Counted from the first letter of the stretch, positions 45,208 to 58,187 are shown. The stretch is DNA of 64,000 nt from Turritopsis dohrnii (GCA_027922465.2 BQMF02000096.1:868001-932000); one strand, 5' to 3'. Program-made: numbers and translations. The notes: generated from the letters alone by a model not told the origin.

Positions 45208-48200
45208 TCATCGAACAAATATATGGAATAGACCATTGCTCGTGCTTTCATTTGTATCACAAAATAGGTCGTCACCATGAAGCCTGAAGAGAGCTCCATC
45301 CATTTCTATCGCACCTTTGTACAATCGTGCATCTGTCACACCAGCTTGAAGCTCACCAATACTTTCACAATTTGTACCCAAGGTAGAGTTATCGTTTTCT
45401 GTTCGATAAAAACTGTGACATGCATGAGGTAATGGCTCGGATGTCAATTCTGTAAGAAAGTCCACCACGTCTGCACCAATCGTTGCTATGTCAACTGTTC
45501 TGGGATGTAAGTCTGGTGCAGTGCAAAATATTCGGATTTGTTTGTAATTCATAACGTTTCTCAAATCACGGAATGCTGCACCATATACGTGTTTAGTTTC
45601 TTGATAAGTATGTCTGATGTCATTGTAGTCTGGTGTGGAGTAAAAGTCTGGTCTTTTAGCTGCATTTAAACGAGTGATCTCTGTCCATCCACCTTTAAGA
45701 AATCGCAGATTGGATATCAAATAAAATAGCTGTATTTGAATAAATTTATTTCAGCAAAAAACCTTATCACGAAATTGCAAAGAAGCATCTTTCAATATTA
45801 TTGAAATATATTCAGAACATTTCCAAACGCGTCCAGATTTTACTATTAGGGAAATGAAAGTGAGAAATAGCTACATGTAGTACCATGCTAAACTAAATAT
45901 TAACCATGAATAAATATTGAAATTGATTTTCCAAACAGAAACTCTTTATTATGACAGGTTTAATTGAAAGAAAGTCAAACCACGATGTGATGTTTTTCAA
46001 TATGTGCATCGGAAGTTGGAAAGGTCCTACCTTCTGAGATTAAGAACCATGATGATTTTAGATTTGTTAATCCATGAAAAGACATTTAGATTTTTAAAAT
46101 GCTTAAGTTTTTAATAGACATCTGCTCTACCTACTCGCTGATTTTTACAACAGCAAAAACCTTTCCTGCATCTTTTATAGGTCAGAGCCATTAGGCAGCT
46201 TATCTCTCATCTATCTTTGTCAACAAGAAGCCATTCACATTAGTCGAACTAGTCTTAAGAAATACTGCGACAACATAACGGCAATAAAAGATATATGGAA
46301 TTAAATAGTTTCCCAGACAGCATTCAGAAGCCGTCGACTGCTGAATTATTTCATTCCATTTCCGCACTGTAGTAGTAGTTCAAGAAGAAGTAAAATATAT
46401 ACTTGATCTGATGAATGATATGAATAAAGAAGTAAGAAGCAAATATGGTGTTTGTTCTTCAAAAATCATGCATTTAGCAGTTATTCAAGCGATAGTTTTG
46501 TAGTCGCAATATATATCATATCTGTAGTCTGCACATTCCGGAAAGACAGCTTTCGCTATGGGAAATTCAATCAAAATTCTAGTAGATGTGTTATAGTAAC
46601 TGTGCAGTCCAGAAAAAGTTTTAAAAAGTTAAAAATTTAAGTAAAGAATAGAAATGTTCGAAAAGCACAGTCGTGGATATCTTCTTTTTCTCTGTTTTAA
46701 TTAGATTCTTCACTATTCATTACATATTCTTTTTTACCTAGCACTCTTGATTTGTTAATTCCTTTCACAACTTGTTTCTTTATCGAAAATGGTCAAAGTA
46801 AGTATTCTTTATATGGTAGAGCCTTTGTTATTTTCATGTTCTTATTAGAAACAGGGCTTATTAAAATTCCAGTAAAAATCAGTAAAACATTCTTCACTTA
46901 AAAGTCACTTTAAAAAGGGACACTTAAAACTAAAATATTTGATTACTTATATTGTATTCATAACATTGACACAGAATTCCTTGCTTCATTTTAAATTCTT
47001 AGTTACTCCTACATGTAATCTGAATGTTGGAATTTCCTTTAACCATAAGCCAAATATTTCAAAAGCTCAGATAATCCCTTGCAGATGAATTTGCAACACG
47101 CCGTTAACTATGTAAAATGTAAATATACTTTTTTGTAAGCTTACAGTTAAATTCGGCTGAAGCTCAATTTGTTTAAGGGTTACCCAATTTGAGCCTTGAA
47201 TTATGCTCAATGGTATACTTAATTTGAAAAGCCATTTTAAAGCTCTGATATTGCGTTTGATATGGTCTACTACATTCGCTCAAATTTAAACATTCTCATC
47301 GAACATTCAGAATTACATACCTCCATCTGTAACCATGTCGCAGAACACAGCCATTCGTGTGCCATCTAAATTTATCCAGTAATAACCAGATGTGTCATAT
47401 GCCGCTTCTTCTGTCAACTCAAGACACGATTTAGCGGAAACAGCAGCGTTGACTTGTTTCCAATCAGCAAGACCTAATAAAGGTATGAGCGGATTATTAC
47501 TCGAAAATTTAATTATGATTTTTAAATATCTATATATTAGGTTAATGCCTTTATAAGCATATGGCACAAAACGGTAGTAGCATTTCCATTTCAACTCAAT
47601 ACACAAAACCAACATAATTGTCTGAAAGTTATGCTAGAGCTAAAAGAAAAAAAACACAATATTCTTCGAAATAAAACAACAAAATCAAATAACAGCGAAA
47701 AAACCAACAAAATTATTGCTAAACATATACTAAAGTATATGAAGACTTAGAATTAGCTGTTTGATTCTTTACTTATTTATCCAGAGTAAGGACCAAGAGA
47801 TATCGAGAAAGGACTGAGAAAGATCTTTAACAAAATAGTGATAAATACAACAAAACAAGACATTTTTGAAAGTGCCAACTCTCCACAGGTGTGCGCTGAA
47901 CAAAAAGCATATTGTAAAGCACTTGTATGTGCAATAGACAAAATTTTCAAAGAAGAATACACCGATGATACAATTCTAGTTAATGCAACAAATTCTTTCA
48001 ATTTGCTGCAGCCAAAATCGGTTATTCAAAATCTATGGCACCACACATTATTTACTGCTACAGACAGCTTTCATCACTTTCCGTTCTAAGAGGCAAAAAA
48101 ATTTTGTCGGAAGAAGGAACAACCCTGGTCGATCCAAATCTATTGGCAATAACTACATACACAATCGACAAGATGCCATTGTTTAATGGGAAACCATTAA

Positions 48201-51200
48201 TGAAAAGACTGTAGCGTATGCAGATGATATCGTCAGAGGTGGTAGATCTCATCGCATTGTGAAAACAGGAATATTTAAAAGAAATCATCTTAAAAACTCA
48301 GTCCATCGCCATGGACTTACAGAGACACAAATATCATAGTTGAGCGATGGAAAGACAAACTTGCAAAGAAGTCTACGTTAGATCCTTAACAAAAACAGCT
48401 AACTGAAATCGAGTTTCTGAGTGTAGTAGCAGATCGAAGCTGACGCTTGATACAACGTTTTCACAGACAGTTACTTTGTGGGAACAATAGAAAACGCTGG
48501 GCAATTTTTCAGACTTGTTGACATTGCAGCCCAGGCCTACTACCAAACCTCTTTCGCTCCCAGTTTGTATCTGTTGCTAATTATCAATCTAATCTTTGCC
48601 ACATTCTACATGGCGTTCCTTAAGATTCGGTTCTAGGGCCTCTGTTATTCTTGACTTATATTAATGACCTGCACTTAGCTCTTGAATTTTCAGAAGTAAC
48701 TCATTTCGCTGATGACACTAATCTTTTTCAATTTGGATACTGTTTGGATTCTTTTAGTCGAAGTCTTAATTTTGATTTGTCACTTTTGAATGACTGGCTC
48801 AACGCCAATACAATTGCACTAAATACTGCAAAGACGGAATACATTTTATTCAGAAACAGATTTAAGACTTTCGTTGACAACCTTGACCTCTATTTGGGTG
48901 GGAAAAAACTGAATCCTAGTTCTAGTCTTAAATACCTAGGTGTTCATCTAGATGAGGACCTAACTTGGAACCCTCACATTTCCAAGCTTGCCAAAAAGCT
49001 TAGAATAACAAACGGTGCATTATCTAAAATCCGGCATTATGTACCTCAACCTATTTAATGAATATTTATCATGCACTTTTTGGCTCACACTTGAGGTATG
49101 CTTGTCAACTCTGGGGGCTGTATCCAAACAACATTTCTCGAAGGATACTCATACTCCAAAAGTGTGCCATTAAACTTATCTCTTTTTCGTCTCCTCGTTC
49201 TCCAACTTTTTCTTTGTTTTCAAATCTCAAAATCTGATGATAAATCAGGTGTCCGATAAGTGGATTTGTGTATGACAGACACAATAAGCTCAGAGACGCA
49301 ATTGCAGCCTTTATGGAAGAGGTTAAGCCGTGGTATTCGAAGCAATTCTGGAATCCCTTAGTAGGGAACAACTTGCTCGTGCTATCATTACCACTGATGG
49401 TGCAAGAGCAGACATCCGTGCTTCAGGCCTTTAGCCTTGTAGCCACTCAGCATTTTTCGACGTAACGGTATTCAATATCCAAACATAGATGTACGCAAAT
49501 GAAAGCGTGAAAGAAGAATTTATCATAAAATAGACAAAGAAAGGAAGATATTCTATAACAACAAGATACCTTAAGTGGAACATGGATCGATCTTCACAAC
49601 AAACTAAGGTATGGAGATAGAGCTTCAATAGTTTTTCTGTACATTCGCAGTTGAATTTACAAAAATAACGTAATTGACGATCTATTTTCAGAAGTATTGG
49701 GATGGTTTATTTATTTTATTTTATTTTATTTTAAAAAATTGCGTTACAACAACATTCTTGTGTCAATTGTGGAAAAGTTGCTAAAAGTGGAAAATCAGCA
49801 AATTAGTTGCAGAATGTCTTGTCTTATAGAGCAGATTAAAGATACAGAAATTTGAAACTAAATCTGATAACTTGTCGAAATCATTCAATAATCTTATGAT
49901 ACAGGGGAAAATTAATGCAGCCATTCGGTTGTTATCCTAACCAGGAAACAATAGAGTTTTACCGTTAACGAAGGAAACAATGCAAGAGCTTCATTTAAAA
50001 CATCCAGATTTAAAACCAAGGTATGAGCAGTTATTACTAGAGGGGTCCGAAAAGTGTACGAATCCTGTAATATTCGATGGCTTAGATGATGAAGCAATCA
50101 AAGCAGCTCTTCAAATAAATTGGACGTCGCAGATTGGAAGAAAATCTTGGAGAGTTATTTGTTTGGTAACTCTGCACTTGACCTGCAAAAAATCAGTTGC
50201 TGAGCTGACACAACAATTGTCCTCAACTGAAGTTCAGGATTTAGAATCTATGTAGCTTTTAATGGCGCGCAAACTGATTCTTTAGGACAAAAACCCAGGA
50301 GTACAACGAATCGGCATCGGGGAAGTGTTACGAAGAATAATCGGCTAAGCTGTAATGTCAACTTTACGAAATGATATAATTACAACATCTGGTAATTTAC
50401 AGTTTTGCACAGGTCACAAATTGGGGTGTGAAATTTCTATTCATTCGGTGGTCGACTTATTCAATGATCACAATAACCGTGTTCTTCTCCAAATCGATGC
50501 GGCCAATGCGTTAAACTCCATTAACAGAAACGTGTTAGTATACAATATGAAGATTTTATGTCCACATTTTGCGACATATGTACGGAATTGCTACCTCAAA
50601 CCTGCGAGATTATTCGTTACAGGTCGAGAGGAGATCTCTTCTGCTGAAGGTACCACTCAGGGTGATCCCATCGCCATGGCGATGTATACACTTGCAATTC
50701 TGCCACTGCTACTTTCAGATAACAAATTGCTTATGCAGATGATTTCACTGGAATTGATACAATACCACAACTACGCACTTGGTGGGACACGAACTTGGCC
50801 CTTACATTGGTTATTTTCCGAAACCTTCAAAAAGCGGCTTAATCGTAAAGGAAGGTTACATCAACAAAGCAAATATGTTATCCTCTGACACCAAAATGGA
50901 GTTAACAACACGAGGTAACAAACACCTTGGGGCGATAATTGGAAACGATGACTACAAAAACGAATATGTGAACAGCAAAGTTACAGAATAGGTCAATGAA
51001 ATCTATAACTTGACTGATATTACTAAAACCCATCTTTTACCCATGGTCTGCAACAGAAGTATAATTATGTAATGAGAACGATACCAACCATCTCAAATAA
51101 CCTCCAACCTTTAGAAGATGCTATAAGAAACAACAGCCTACTTACTGCTATATAGCACGGGTACATATGTAGGAAGAAAATTGTTTTCTCTTCCAGCAAA

Positions 51201-54200
51201 GCTTGGTGGATAAGGAATTGCCATACCAACAGAAAGATGTAAGTATGTATCGAGTATTCCAACTCACGAAAAATTACTGTGACAATGGTCAACAAATTTT
51301 TAGAACAGTACAGCATATATGATACAGATAATGCGCAGCGACAAAACACCATCGCAAATGAATTGAAAAGAGAGAAAGGCGAGAGACAAAAGTCGAAACT
51401 CGAAAACGTGAAGGCACAAATCACTTGTCCAATCAAACTGAAAACAGTCGAAGCTACGCTAGAAAATGGATCGTCAAGCTGGTTGACTGCATTACCGGTA
51501 AAAGAAAATGGCTTCTTCTTACAAAAACAAGAATTCTGGGACGTCATTAATTTGCGATACGGCATTCCATTGAAGAATCTACCATGGCGTTGTGATAAAC
51601 CACTTACTCTTGATCATGCACTTTTGTGTCCAAAAGGCGGTTTTATTTCACAGCCGAATTATTCTCTGAGTGTTACCAATTTGACACTTTTAACAGGAGA
51701 AACGCTTCCCGCAAGTACAATCAAATCTGAAGAAGCTTGTGTGGATGTAGCGGCAAGAGGAGTTTGGGCTAAAGGTCAGATGGCTTTCTTACCTGAAAAC
51801 CACCCTATCTGCAGCACCCAGTCAACGAACAAGAAAAGAAAAGATCGTACAAAAAACGAATCGCGTCAGTCGATCAAGCCTCATTCACCCCATTCTTGTT
51901 CACTTCTTTCGGATTCATGAGCAAAGAATGTGGCGTGCTATTCAAACGACTTGCCGAGAAAATTGTTGAAAAAGGCAATCTTAGCTATAGCATGACTATG
52001 AAGTGGCTCAGATTACGAATAAATTCCCTTCTGATTCGTTCATGTGTTTTGTGACGACCAGATTGCTATATTTCAAGTAAAATCATAGCAGCGAAATCGA
52101 CATCAATTTATCTATGAACGAATCGAAGTCAAAAGATTTGACTCTTTAAAAGACATACCAGACATAAGACATATCGTGGAAGTATGTTGCATAAATATCC
52201 TGTATATAATGTAAAAAATTGCCTACTAATGCCTACTAATAACCCGCGTAAAATTTTTTACAGAGTTTAACTTCGAAAAGGATGTGTCAAATTCGCCTTT
52301 CCCGTGTGCGAACCGCGTGACGAAAAATTTCAAATTAAGAATTGGATACAGAAAATATACGCATGTTGTAGAGCTCAAAAACTGATCAAAAAGATGTATG
52401 AGATCGTTTCGCTGCGACCAACCGTTACGGAGATATCGTCGATCAAAGATTTTGATGTCGTCATAGCCGCAATACCAAATAAAATTTAGACCCCAATGTT
52501 GCGTCACCCCTTCATCCGTATAGCGAATCCTAAAAAACGTCAGTTATGCCTATTGGTTCTAAAGATATTTCCCCAAAAACGTCGCGTTCGATTGGGAATG
52601 CCATGCAATGATTCCCCAGTGATCATAAAAAAACTGACGTCAAATGCCAAGTGCTTTTAAACCAATTGTGAAAAAGTGGCTCTCGCCTCTACGTGCTTTT
52701 ACGCGGTCATTAGAAAACTTGACCGTAAATTAAAACTAAATATATCACTCTCTAAAATATAAGTGTGGCACACTAACGCGATTATATATATAAGATTTAT
52801 ACGTAAAACACCTACTTTGCTAGTGAAATACAATGTACGTCGTTACCGAAAAAAAGCAACAAAATTATTCTATGTACCGTCCTTGTATTGCAATGGATTT
52901 TGTGACACACGGACGGGTTTGATCTTTACACTTTATGCTTAATAGTTGTGTGAAAGCAACGAACTTAGAGAAAACACTAATTGGATATGTTACTGGGATT
53001 GTAATAAATTCGGGAATTATATTATATATTAACCAGCTATTTTAAATAACGCCCGATAGGTTTAGGGTAGGGGTTAGGGTAAGGGTCATTATGCATAATA
53101 ACCGGGGAATATGCATAATTCCCACTTTATCATATACCCCGCAACAGATAAACATCTGCGCCTTTCTCAAAAACTCAATTCCTTTCAAAATGTTGAATTA
53201 CCGTTACGGTGAATTTCGACGAGTTATGCAGTATTTGGAGTATATAGCCTTGTAAGAAAAAATAATTAGAATGTTTAATAGATGCCTGATTGAACAGATT
53301 TGAAAAGTCTTTCTTTATTTCTGCGTCCACGGCTAAGGGAGAGGTACTACAAAGATTAATGGTAAATTACAACTTTCCGAGGTGTCACCATACTTTTATG
53401 ATGTTATTTTTTAAACAAAGTTTTTTCGTAAATACAATATTTATACAATTACTAACCGCCAAGGCGGCGCCGCTCGCCGCCCATATTCAGCCTGTGTTGT
53501 GTCAGCTCCTAAAGATTTCACGAAAAATGGAACTAAGAAATTGACAATGGAAAGTGTTGTCATGTTGTAGAGCTCGAAAATCTGAGCAAGAAAATGTTTA
53601 GGATCATATGTCTATGACGCACAGTTTCGGAGATAACTTCGCTGAAAAGTTTGAAGACGTCATAGAGCCTCGCCTCCAAAAAAAATTTGGCCTAAAGGTT
53701 TTGTCTCCCCATCGCCTATATCGCGGACCCCAGAAAACGTCCATTTTTTCTACTGATTACTGATATTTTTCCCTAAATGTCACATTCAATTGGAGATGCA
53801 ATGCATAAGTTTCGAACTGATGTCGCACAAAATACAATAAAATAATTTGTCTCACTACTCAATCTACCATTTTGCGTGACAGATAAATAAACAGACAGAT
53901 AATCGGACATTAATATATAGAGAGCAGCCAAGGCGGCGTCACTCACCACCCATGTTCAGTCTGTGTTGAGTTCACGAAAAATAAAATTAAGAAATTGGCA
54001 ACGATAAGTGTACCCATGTTGTAGAGCTCGATAAACTGATCAAAAAAATATATAAGATCGTTATTCTACCATTCAACCGTTACAGAGATATTGTTAATAA
54101 AAAAGTTTAATGACGTCACAGACCCGTTCCCCAAAAAAATTAGACCCAAATTTTTCGTCACCCCATCGCCTGCATCGCGGACCCCCAAAAACCCGTCAGT

Positions 54201-56723
54201 TATCCTTATTGGTTACCGAGATAATTTTCCCTAAATGTCGCGTTTTAATTGGGTCTCAATGCAATGGCTTCACATTGACGTCGTGCACAAGAAAAGATAT
54301 AGTTTCTCTTATAGCTCACCTACCATTTTACGTGACAGACAAACAAACAAACAGACAGACAGAGAATCGGCTATTAATATATAGACTAGCCGCCAAGGCG
54401 GCGTCGCTCGCCGCCCATGTCCACCTGCTCTGTATCACTGTATCAATAAACGTCAAATTTCCTTATAAACGGCTCGTACAACTTGTGTTCAACCAGAAGC
54501 AGATTCGAAGTCACAACCTCTGGTAAAAGCAATCTTTTATCAGTGTAACAATACACTCAAAACGTAGAGAGAGAAAACTTCAACTTTTTATTAGCTTTTG
54601 TTTTAAAAAAGTTACGCGCTCTAACATGGGTGCTATCAAACGTAAGGGGGAAATAGTTTCTCTTCTTAAAAAGTTCACACGGGAGGAGAGAAAAAAGGCA
54701 CGTGCTAAATGAATAAAGTGAATAAAAAAACGTTCGATCAGAACGCTTAACAATTAAAAGAAGAAATTAAATTATTAAAAGAAAAGCAAAAAAAAAAATA
54801 TTTTGTTTTATGATACTCTTTTTTTACCTATCGGTTTTTAAACATTTTGATTGCTAAAAAAAAAGTTCACCCATCTCAGACAGTCAGGCAAGAGATAGTG
54901 GCAAACCGAACATGTTGCCACGTTCTGCCACTGCTGCTTTTTGTCCAAAATGTTTAATCAGTTAGTTTCTTTGTATTTAGTTGATGTACTGTTTTCAAAG
55001 CGAAGTCAACGTGGAATATAAAACTAACAATAATGATAAAAACAAAACGTTATTCCTATTAGTTCATCAGCCAAAAAAAGTCACGTTCGATTGGGGTTGC
55101 AATGTATTTGCTTCGAACTCACGTCGCACACAAAAAAGGAAATAATTTCGCTCACAACTCAATCTACCATTTTGCGTGACTTACAAAGAAACAAACAAAC
55201 AAACAAACAAACAGACGGAGAATCGGCTATTAATATATAGACTAGCCGCCAAGGCGGCGTCGCTCGCCGCCCATGTTCAGCCTGCGTTGTATCATCACCT
55301 GCTCCAAATTATTGCACTTAAAACCAGCGATAAGATTTCCTTTGCTGCTGGCTTTATCGCTTAATAAAGCTCGTTTGCACGTTAAGAGAAATACGTTCCT
55401 GGTGTTTCAAATCTTGCATGTCATTAACTCAGCCGTTCATTGTCGCGGTCGCATTTAAAAAGCTTTACACAATGCATTCCGAACGTGAACTTCACGTGGT
55501 TTTCATTTACGATTTTAAACCAATCAAGTATCAGTTTAACAATTCACTCAAAACGCAGAGAGAAAAAACTTTTCAACTTATTATTAGCTTTTGTTTTACG
55601 CGCTCTAACATGGGTGCTGTCAGAAGTAGATGAAAAAATGGTTTCTCTTCTTAAAAAGATCACACGGGAGGAGAAAAAAATGCACGTGCCAAATGAATGA
55701 AGTGAATAAAAAACGTTCGATCAGATTAAAATAGATTAAAAGAAATCGATTAAAAGAAATTAAGACAACTATTAAGACAAAAGCAAAAGAAAAAATATTT
55801 TGTTTCATGATTCTCTTTTTTTTACCTACGGTTTTTAAACATTTTGATTGTTCGAAAAAAGTTCACCCGTCTCAGACAGTCAGGAAAGCGTTAGGATACA
55901 CTGGCAAACCGCACATGCTGCCACGTTCTGCCACTGCTGCTTTTTGTCCAAAATGTTTAAAGAGTTAGTTTCTTAGTTGATGTATTGTTTTTAAAGCCAA
56001 GTCAACGTGGAATATAAAACTGACAATAATAATAAAAACAAAACGTTATTCCTATTAGTTCATCAGCCAAAAAAAGTCACGTTCGATTGGGGTTGCAATG
56101 TATTTGCTTCAAACTCACGTCGCACACAAAAAAAGAAATAATTTCGCTCACAACTCAATCTACCATTTTGCGTGACTTACAAACAAACAAACAGACAGAC
56201 AGACAGACAGAGAATCGGCTATTAATATATAGATAACAGCTGAAAAATAAAGACTCAACAAAACAAAAAAAGCAAAACAAAAACTAACAAAACATCTGCA
56301 ATTAAAAATGAAATTTCAACACAACTTTTAATCTCGCACTGCTCGCGAAGTCCACGAATAGAAAAAGGTAATTAACACGTTATGACATTAATGTATTGCC
56401 ATTTATGGTGCTGTTGTGACGGCGATATGAATATTCCTGATGCGTTGTCAGGAGTGATTAAAAAAATTCGCAAGATGCTTTAACCTTCATATATATGTCT
56501 TGTTACCGAACGCAAGTCATAATTTATTTTAATAACTTACCTGATTGATACAAGCGTTCAATTTGACCTTCTGTTAAGTATCCATACCATACAGCAAAAT
56601 CAGAAATGTAACAGCCAAAACATGTCATTGTTCCTTTATCTGTACCTGTGTTAGATGTGGACCAACGAGTAGTATCTTTTCCAACTGACGTACCATTTAC
56701 AAATAGCTCTAACAAAAATGCGG
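45208..56723 (-). CDS. Secreted LamG plus fibrinogen-like domain protein, 3' three exons
   Basis: Exons 56541-56723, 47321-47473 and 45208-45692 join in matching phase and give 272 visible residues to the stop; 5' exons are missing from my reading. Exon 1 here encodes the end of a concanavalin A/LamG-like fold (LELFVNGTSVGK, CYISDFAVWYGYLTEGQIER). Exon 2 begins a fibrinogen-like module (KSCLELTEEA, GYYWINLDGTRMAVFCDM). The last junction restores VTDGGGWTEI, the family hallmark, and the final exon carries further Cys residues and ends LFHIFVR. Such cnidarian proteins are extracellular and some occur in skeletal matrix; binding partners are unknown. The intron between the first two exons is 9067 bp and full of mobile elements, all of which leave the exons intact. 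The domain calls are good. The full length and the signal peptide are unseen. Confidence 0.75.
45693..47320. other. Intron between the last two exons of the LamG/fibrinogen gene
   Basis: 1628 bp, AT-rich. No mobile element or nested gene recognised. Confidence 0.5.
47818..48252 (+). pseudogene. Reverse transcriptase fragment, same family as 49930-52054
   Basis: Across two or three frames the plus strand reads CAEQKAYCKALVCAIDKIFK, EEYTDDTILVNATNSFNLLQ, then KKILSEEGTTLVDPNLLAIT and finally VAYADDIV. These correspond to RT motif A (here VNATNSFN, with the catalytic Asp changed to Asn), motif B (EGTTxxDP) and the motif C box YADD. Frameshifts and the lost Asp show it is dead. It lies in the large intron of the minus-strand LamG/fibrinogen gene. 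Confidence 0.7.
48597..49240 (+). pseudogene. LINE (CR1/Jockey-like) reverse transcriptase fragment
   Basis: The plus strand encodes VLGPLLFLTYINDLHLALEF after a GVP block with a stop, then HFADDTNLFQFG (RT motif C, ADD), LNDWLNANTIALNTAKTEYI and LKYLGVHLDEDLTWNPHISK, followed after a frameshift by LFGSHLRYACQLWG and LQKCAIKLISFSSPRSPTFS. The order is that of a non-LTR RT palm, thumb and connector. Stops and frameshifts mark a relic. It sits between two relics of a different RT family. Confidence 0.8.
49930..52054 (+). pseudogene. Degenerate retroelement with RT and C-terminal nuclease-like region
   Basis: Ordered blocks on the plus strand: LHLKHPDLKPRYEQLLLEGS with VIFDGLDDEAIKAAL; NPGVQRIGIGEVLRRIIG; LQFCTGHKLGCEISIHSVVD; VLLQIDAANALNSINRNVLV (RT motif A); SSAEGTTQGDPIAMAMYTLA (motif B); GYFPKPSKSGLIVKEGYI; RGNKHLGAIIGNDDYKNEYV; then WLTALPVKENGFFLQKQEFW, LDHALLCPKGGFIS, EACVDVAARGVWAKGQMAFL and FTPFLFTSFGFMSKECG. 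I know this block order from many cnidarian and other marine-animal genomes as a repetitive RT family; its formal clade name I cannot assert. Motif C is lost, and several frameshifts and stops are present. Confidence 0.75.
52285..52640 (-). repeat. Degraded Helitron-like body, type C
   Basis: Shares with the copies at 53452 and 53922 the phrases TGTTGTAGAGCTC, ACTGATCAAAAA, GACGTCATAG, CACCCC and CGTTCGATTGGG in the same order. Termini are not recognisable. Confidence 0.55.
53055..53090 (+). repeat. Short TTAGGG-like tract
   Basis: GGTTTAGGGTAGGGGTTAGG and GTAAGGG in a row; about five degenerate units of a telomere-type hexamer. Too short to indicate a chromosome end. Confidence 0.4.
53452..53921 (-). 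mobile_element. Helitron-like element, type C (short)
   Basis: On the minus strand, 5' end TCTATATATTAATGTCCGAT, 3' end hairpin CCGCCTTGGCGG with TTAG in place of CTAG, host T following. 470 bp. First of four abutting copies. Confidence 0.65.
53922..54385 (-). mobile_element. Helitron-like element, type C (short), second copy
   Basis: Same 5' end (TCTATATATTAATAGCCGAT) and body as the preceding copy. The 3' hairpin is partly decayed (GGTGGTGAGTGACGCCGCCT). Confidence 0.65.
54386..55241 (-). mobile_element. Helitron-like element, type B copy
   Basis: Very close to 22986-23861 in sequence and length, with CTAG joined directly to the TC of its neighbour on each side. Carries the conserved 28-codon frame at 54626-54712. 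Confidence 0.7.
55242..56233 (-). mobile_element. Helitron-like element, type A copy
   Basis: Close to 21964-22985. The 5' end on the minus strand is preceded by host A (GTTA then TCTATATATTAA), as expected for Helitron insertion between A and T. No Rep/helicase frame. Confidence 0.7.
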
Positions 56724-56878
56724 CTATAACAAGAGGAAGAAACTTAGATTTGACAAGCATAGTAGTCCATCCGGATATGGTAAATACGTGTTGCTTACGT
56801 CAAATAGGTTTTTCACGCAAATAATGTACTTATATTAGTATCCCAGCTAAAACCTTTTTTCTTTCCGTTTTATTATAA

Positions 56879-56970
56879 TCTATACCAATACTCGATTCTC
56901 TCTCTCTCTCTTTGTCCGTCTGTCTTTTTGTTTGTTTGTTTGTTTTGTTTGTTTGTCTGTCACACAAAGA
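56879..56970 (+). repeat. Isolated Helitron-like 5' end, plus strand
   Basis: TCTATACCAATACTCGATTC, then TC-dinucleotide, TGTC and TTTG microsatellite tracts and TCTGTCACAC, matching the 5' end of the minus-strand copies. Preceded by A. The 3' end was not located. Confidence 0.55.
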
Positions 56971-57562
56971 ACAAAGACTAAAGATACTTGCACATATGAC
57001 AAAGTGTGCAAAACAGCAGGATTCAAATACAAATTACACGAGTAAAAAATCAGCTAAAAAAAAGAAATCGTGTAGGAACTATGAGGCTGAAACGATTGGA
57101 AAAAATAAGGAAGAGCAGGCTCAGATCCACTGGGAAAATATACAATGATATCTAATAGTATTTGAATCCAAGATTAATGACCAGGTTCAAAGCATATTTG
57201 TCATTTGCTATCATTAACCGATACTTCAACCGTCTCACATGCATTATGTTTTTAGCAGCTTTTGCATTTTCCTTTCAAACTTTGCTATACATATGGTGAA
57301 ACTACTATCTGGAATTGTTTCACTTAGCGCATTGGCTGACATGATGAGTGAATTAACACTTCCGGCTTACCGCGAAAATATACAATGATATCTAAAAGTA
57401 TTTGAATCTAAACTATCTAATACCCCGTTCACACCAAAATTAAAACCAGTTTTAATCATGTTTAAAATAACTAAGTTTTATATGTTACCCGTTCATACCG
57501 AAGTAAAACGTGTTTTGTTAAACTGTGTTTAATTAAAACGAGTTTTAAATAAAACAACATAT

Positions 57563-58113
57563 TATTATTATTATTAACACTTTATTTTACTTCGGTTTAC
57601 AATATGAATATAGATTATATACATATATATACAGACACAACATAAATTGGTCTATTTACACCGAAAAATAACATCAGATAAATCATTAAATCATCAAATA
57701 AATCTTACATTAGCAATGTAATCCCTGCAAAGTCTGCAAGGACAGTTTGTTGGTTTCCAGAATTTTATTTCATGTTTGAAGTTTTCTAGAGTGCTTGCAT
57801 TTTTGATGTGCTCCGGAATTATGTTCCAAATTTTAGGGCCGAGATACCTAATTGAATGTTTGCCTTTAAGTTCTGTGTGTACATTAGGTAATTTGAAGTA
57901 GTTTTTAAAACGGAAACTATACCTGTTTTGTTTATTGACTTCAAATAAATTGGCAAATGTTTTATGAGCAAGCCCTCGTACTACTTTAAACATTTCTACC
58001 GCATGATAGTGCCCTTCTCGTTGATTGGTTTGAGTATAACTATATGAAAATAAATACAAACAAATGTCATCTTCTAATCTTTGGCAAAAAAGTAGAACAT
58101 ACGTTTGTATCAC
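57563..58113 (-). pseudogene. LINE 3' end inserted in the Harbinger element
   Basis: The minus strand encodes GHYHAVEMFKVVRGLAHKTF, FRFKNYFKLPNVHTELKGKH, SIRYLGPKIWNIIPEHIKNA, then KFWKPTNCPCRLCRDYI and a stop, the typical C-terminus of non-LTR retrotransposon ORF2 proteins. The downstream end is a TAA trinucleotide tail near 57563-57577. The 5' part, including the RT core, is missing. Confidence 0.8.
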
Positions 58114-58187
58114 TAAATAATAATATTATATGGGAAGAAAACAAAGCGATAGCGAGGTAGTTTTAAGTGTGTTTTATTAAAACAAAC

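Noticed and set aside
53055..53090. Telomere or chromosome end
   Set aside because: Only about 36 bp of degenerate TTAGGG-like sequence with ordinary intron sequence on both sides.
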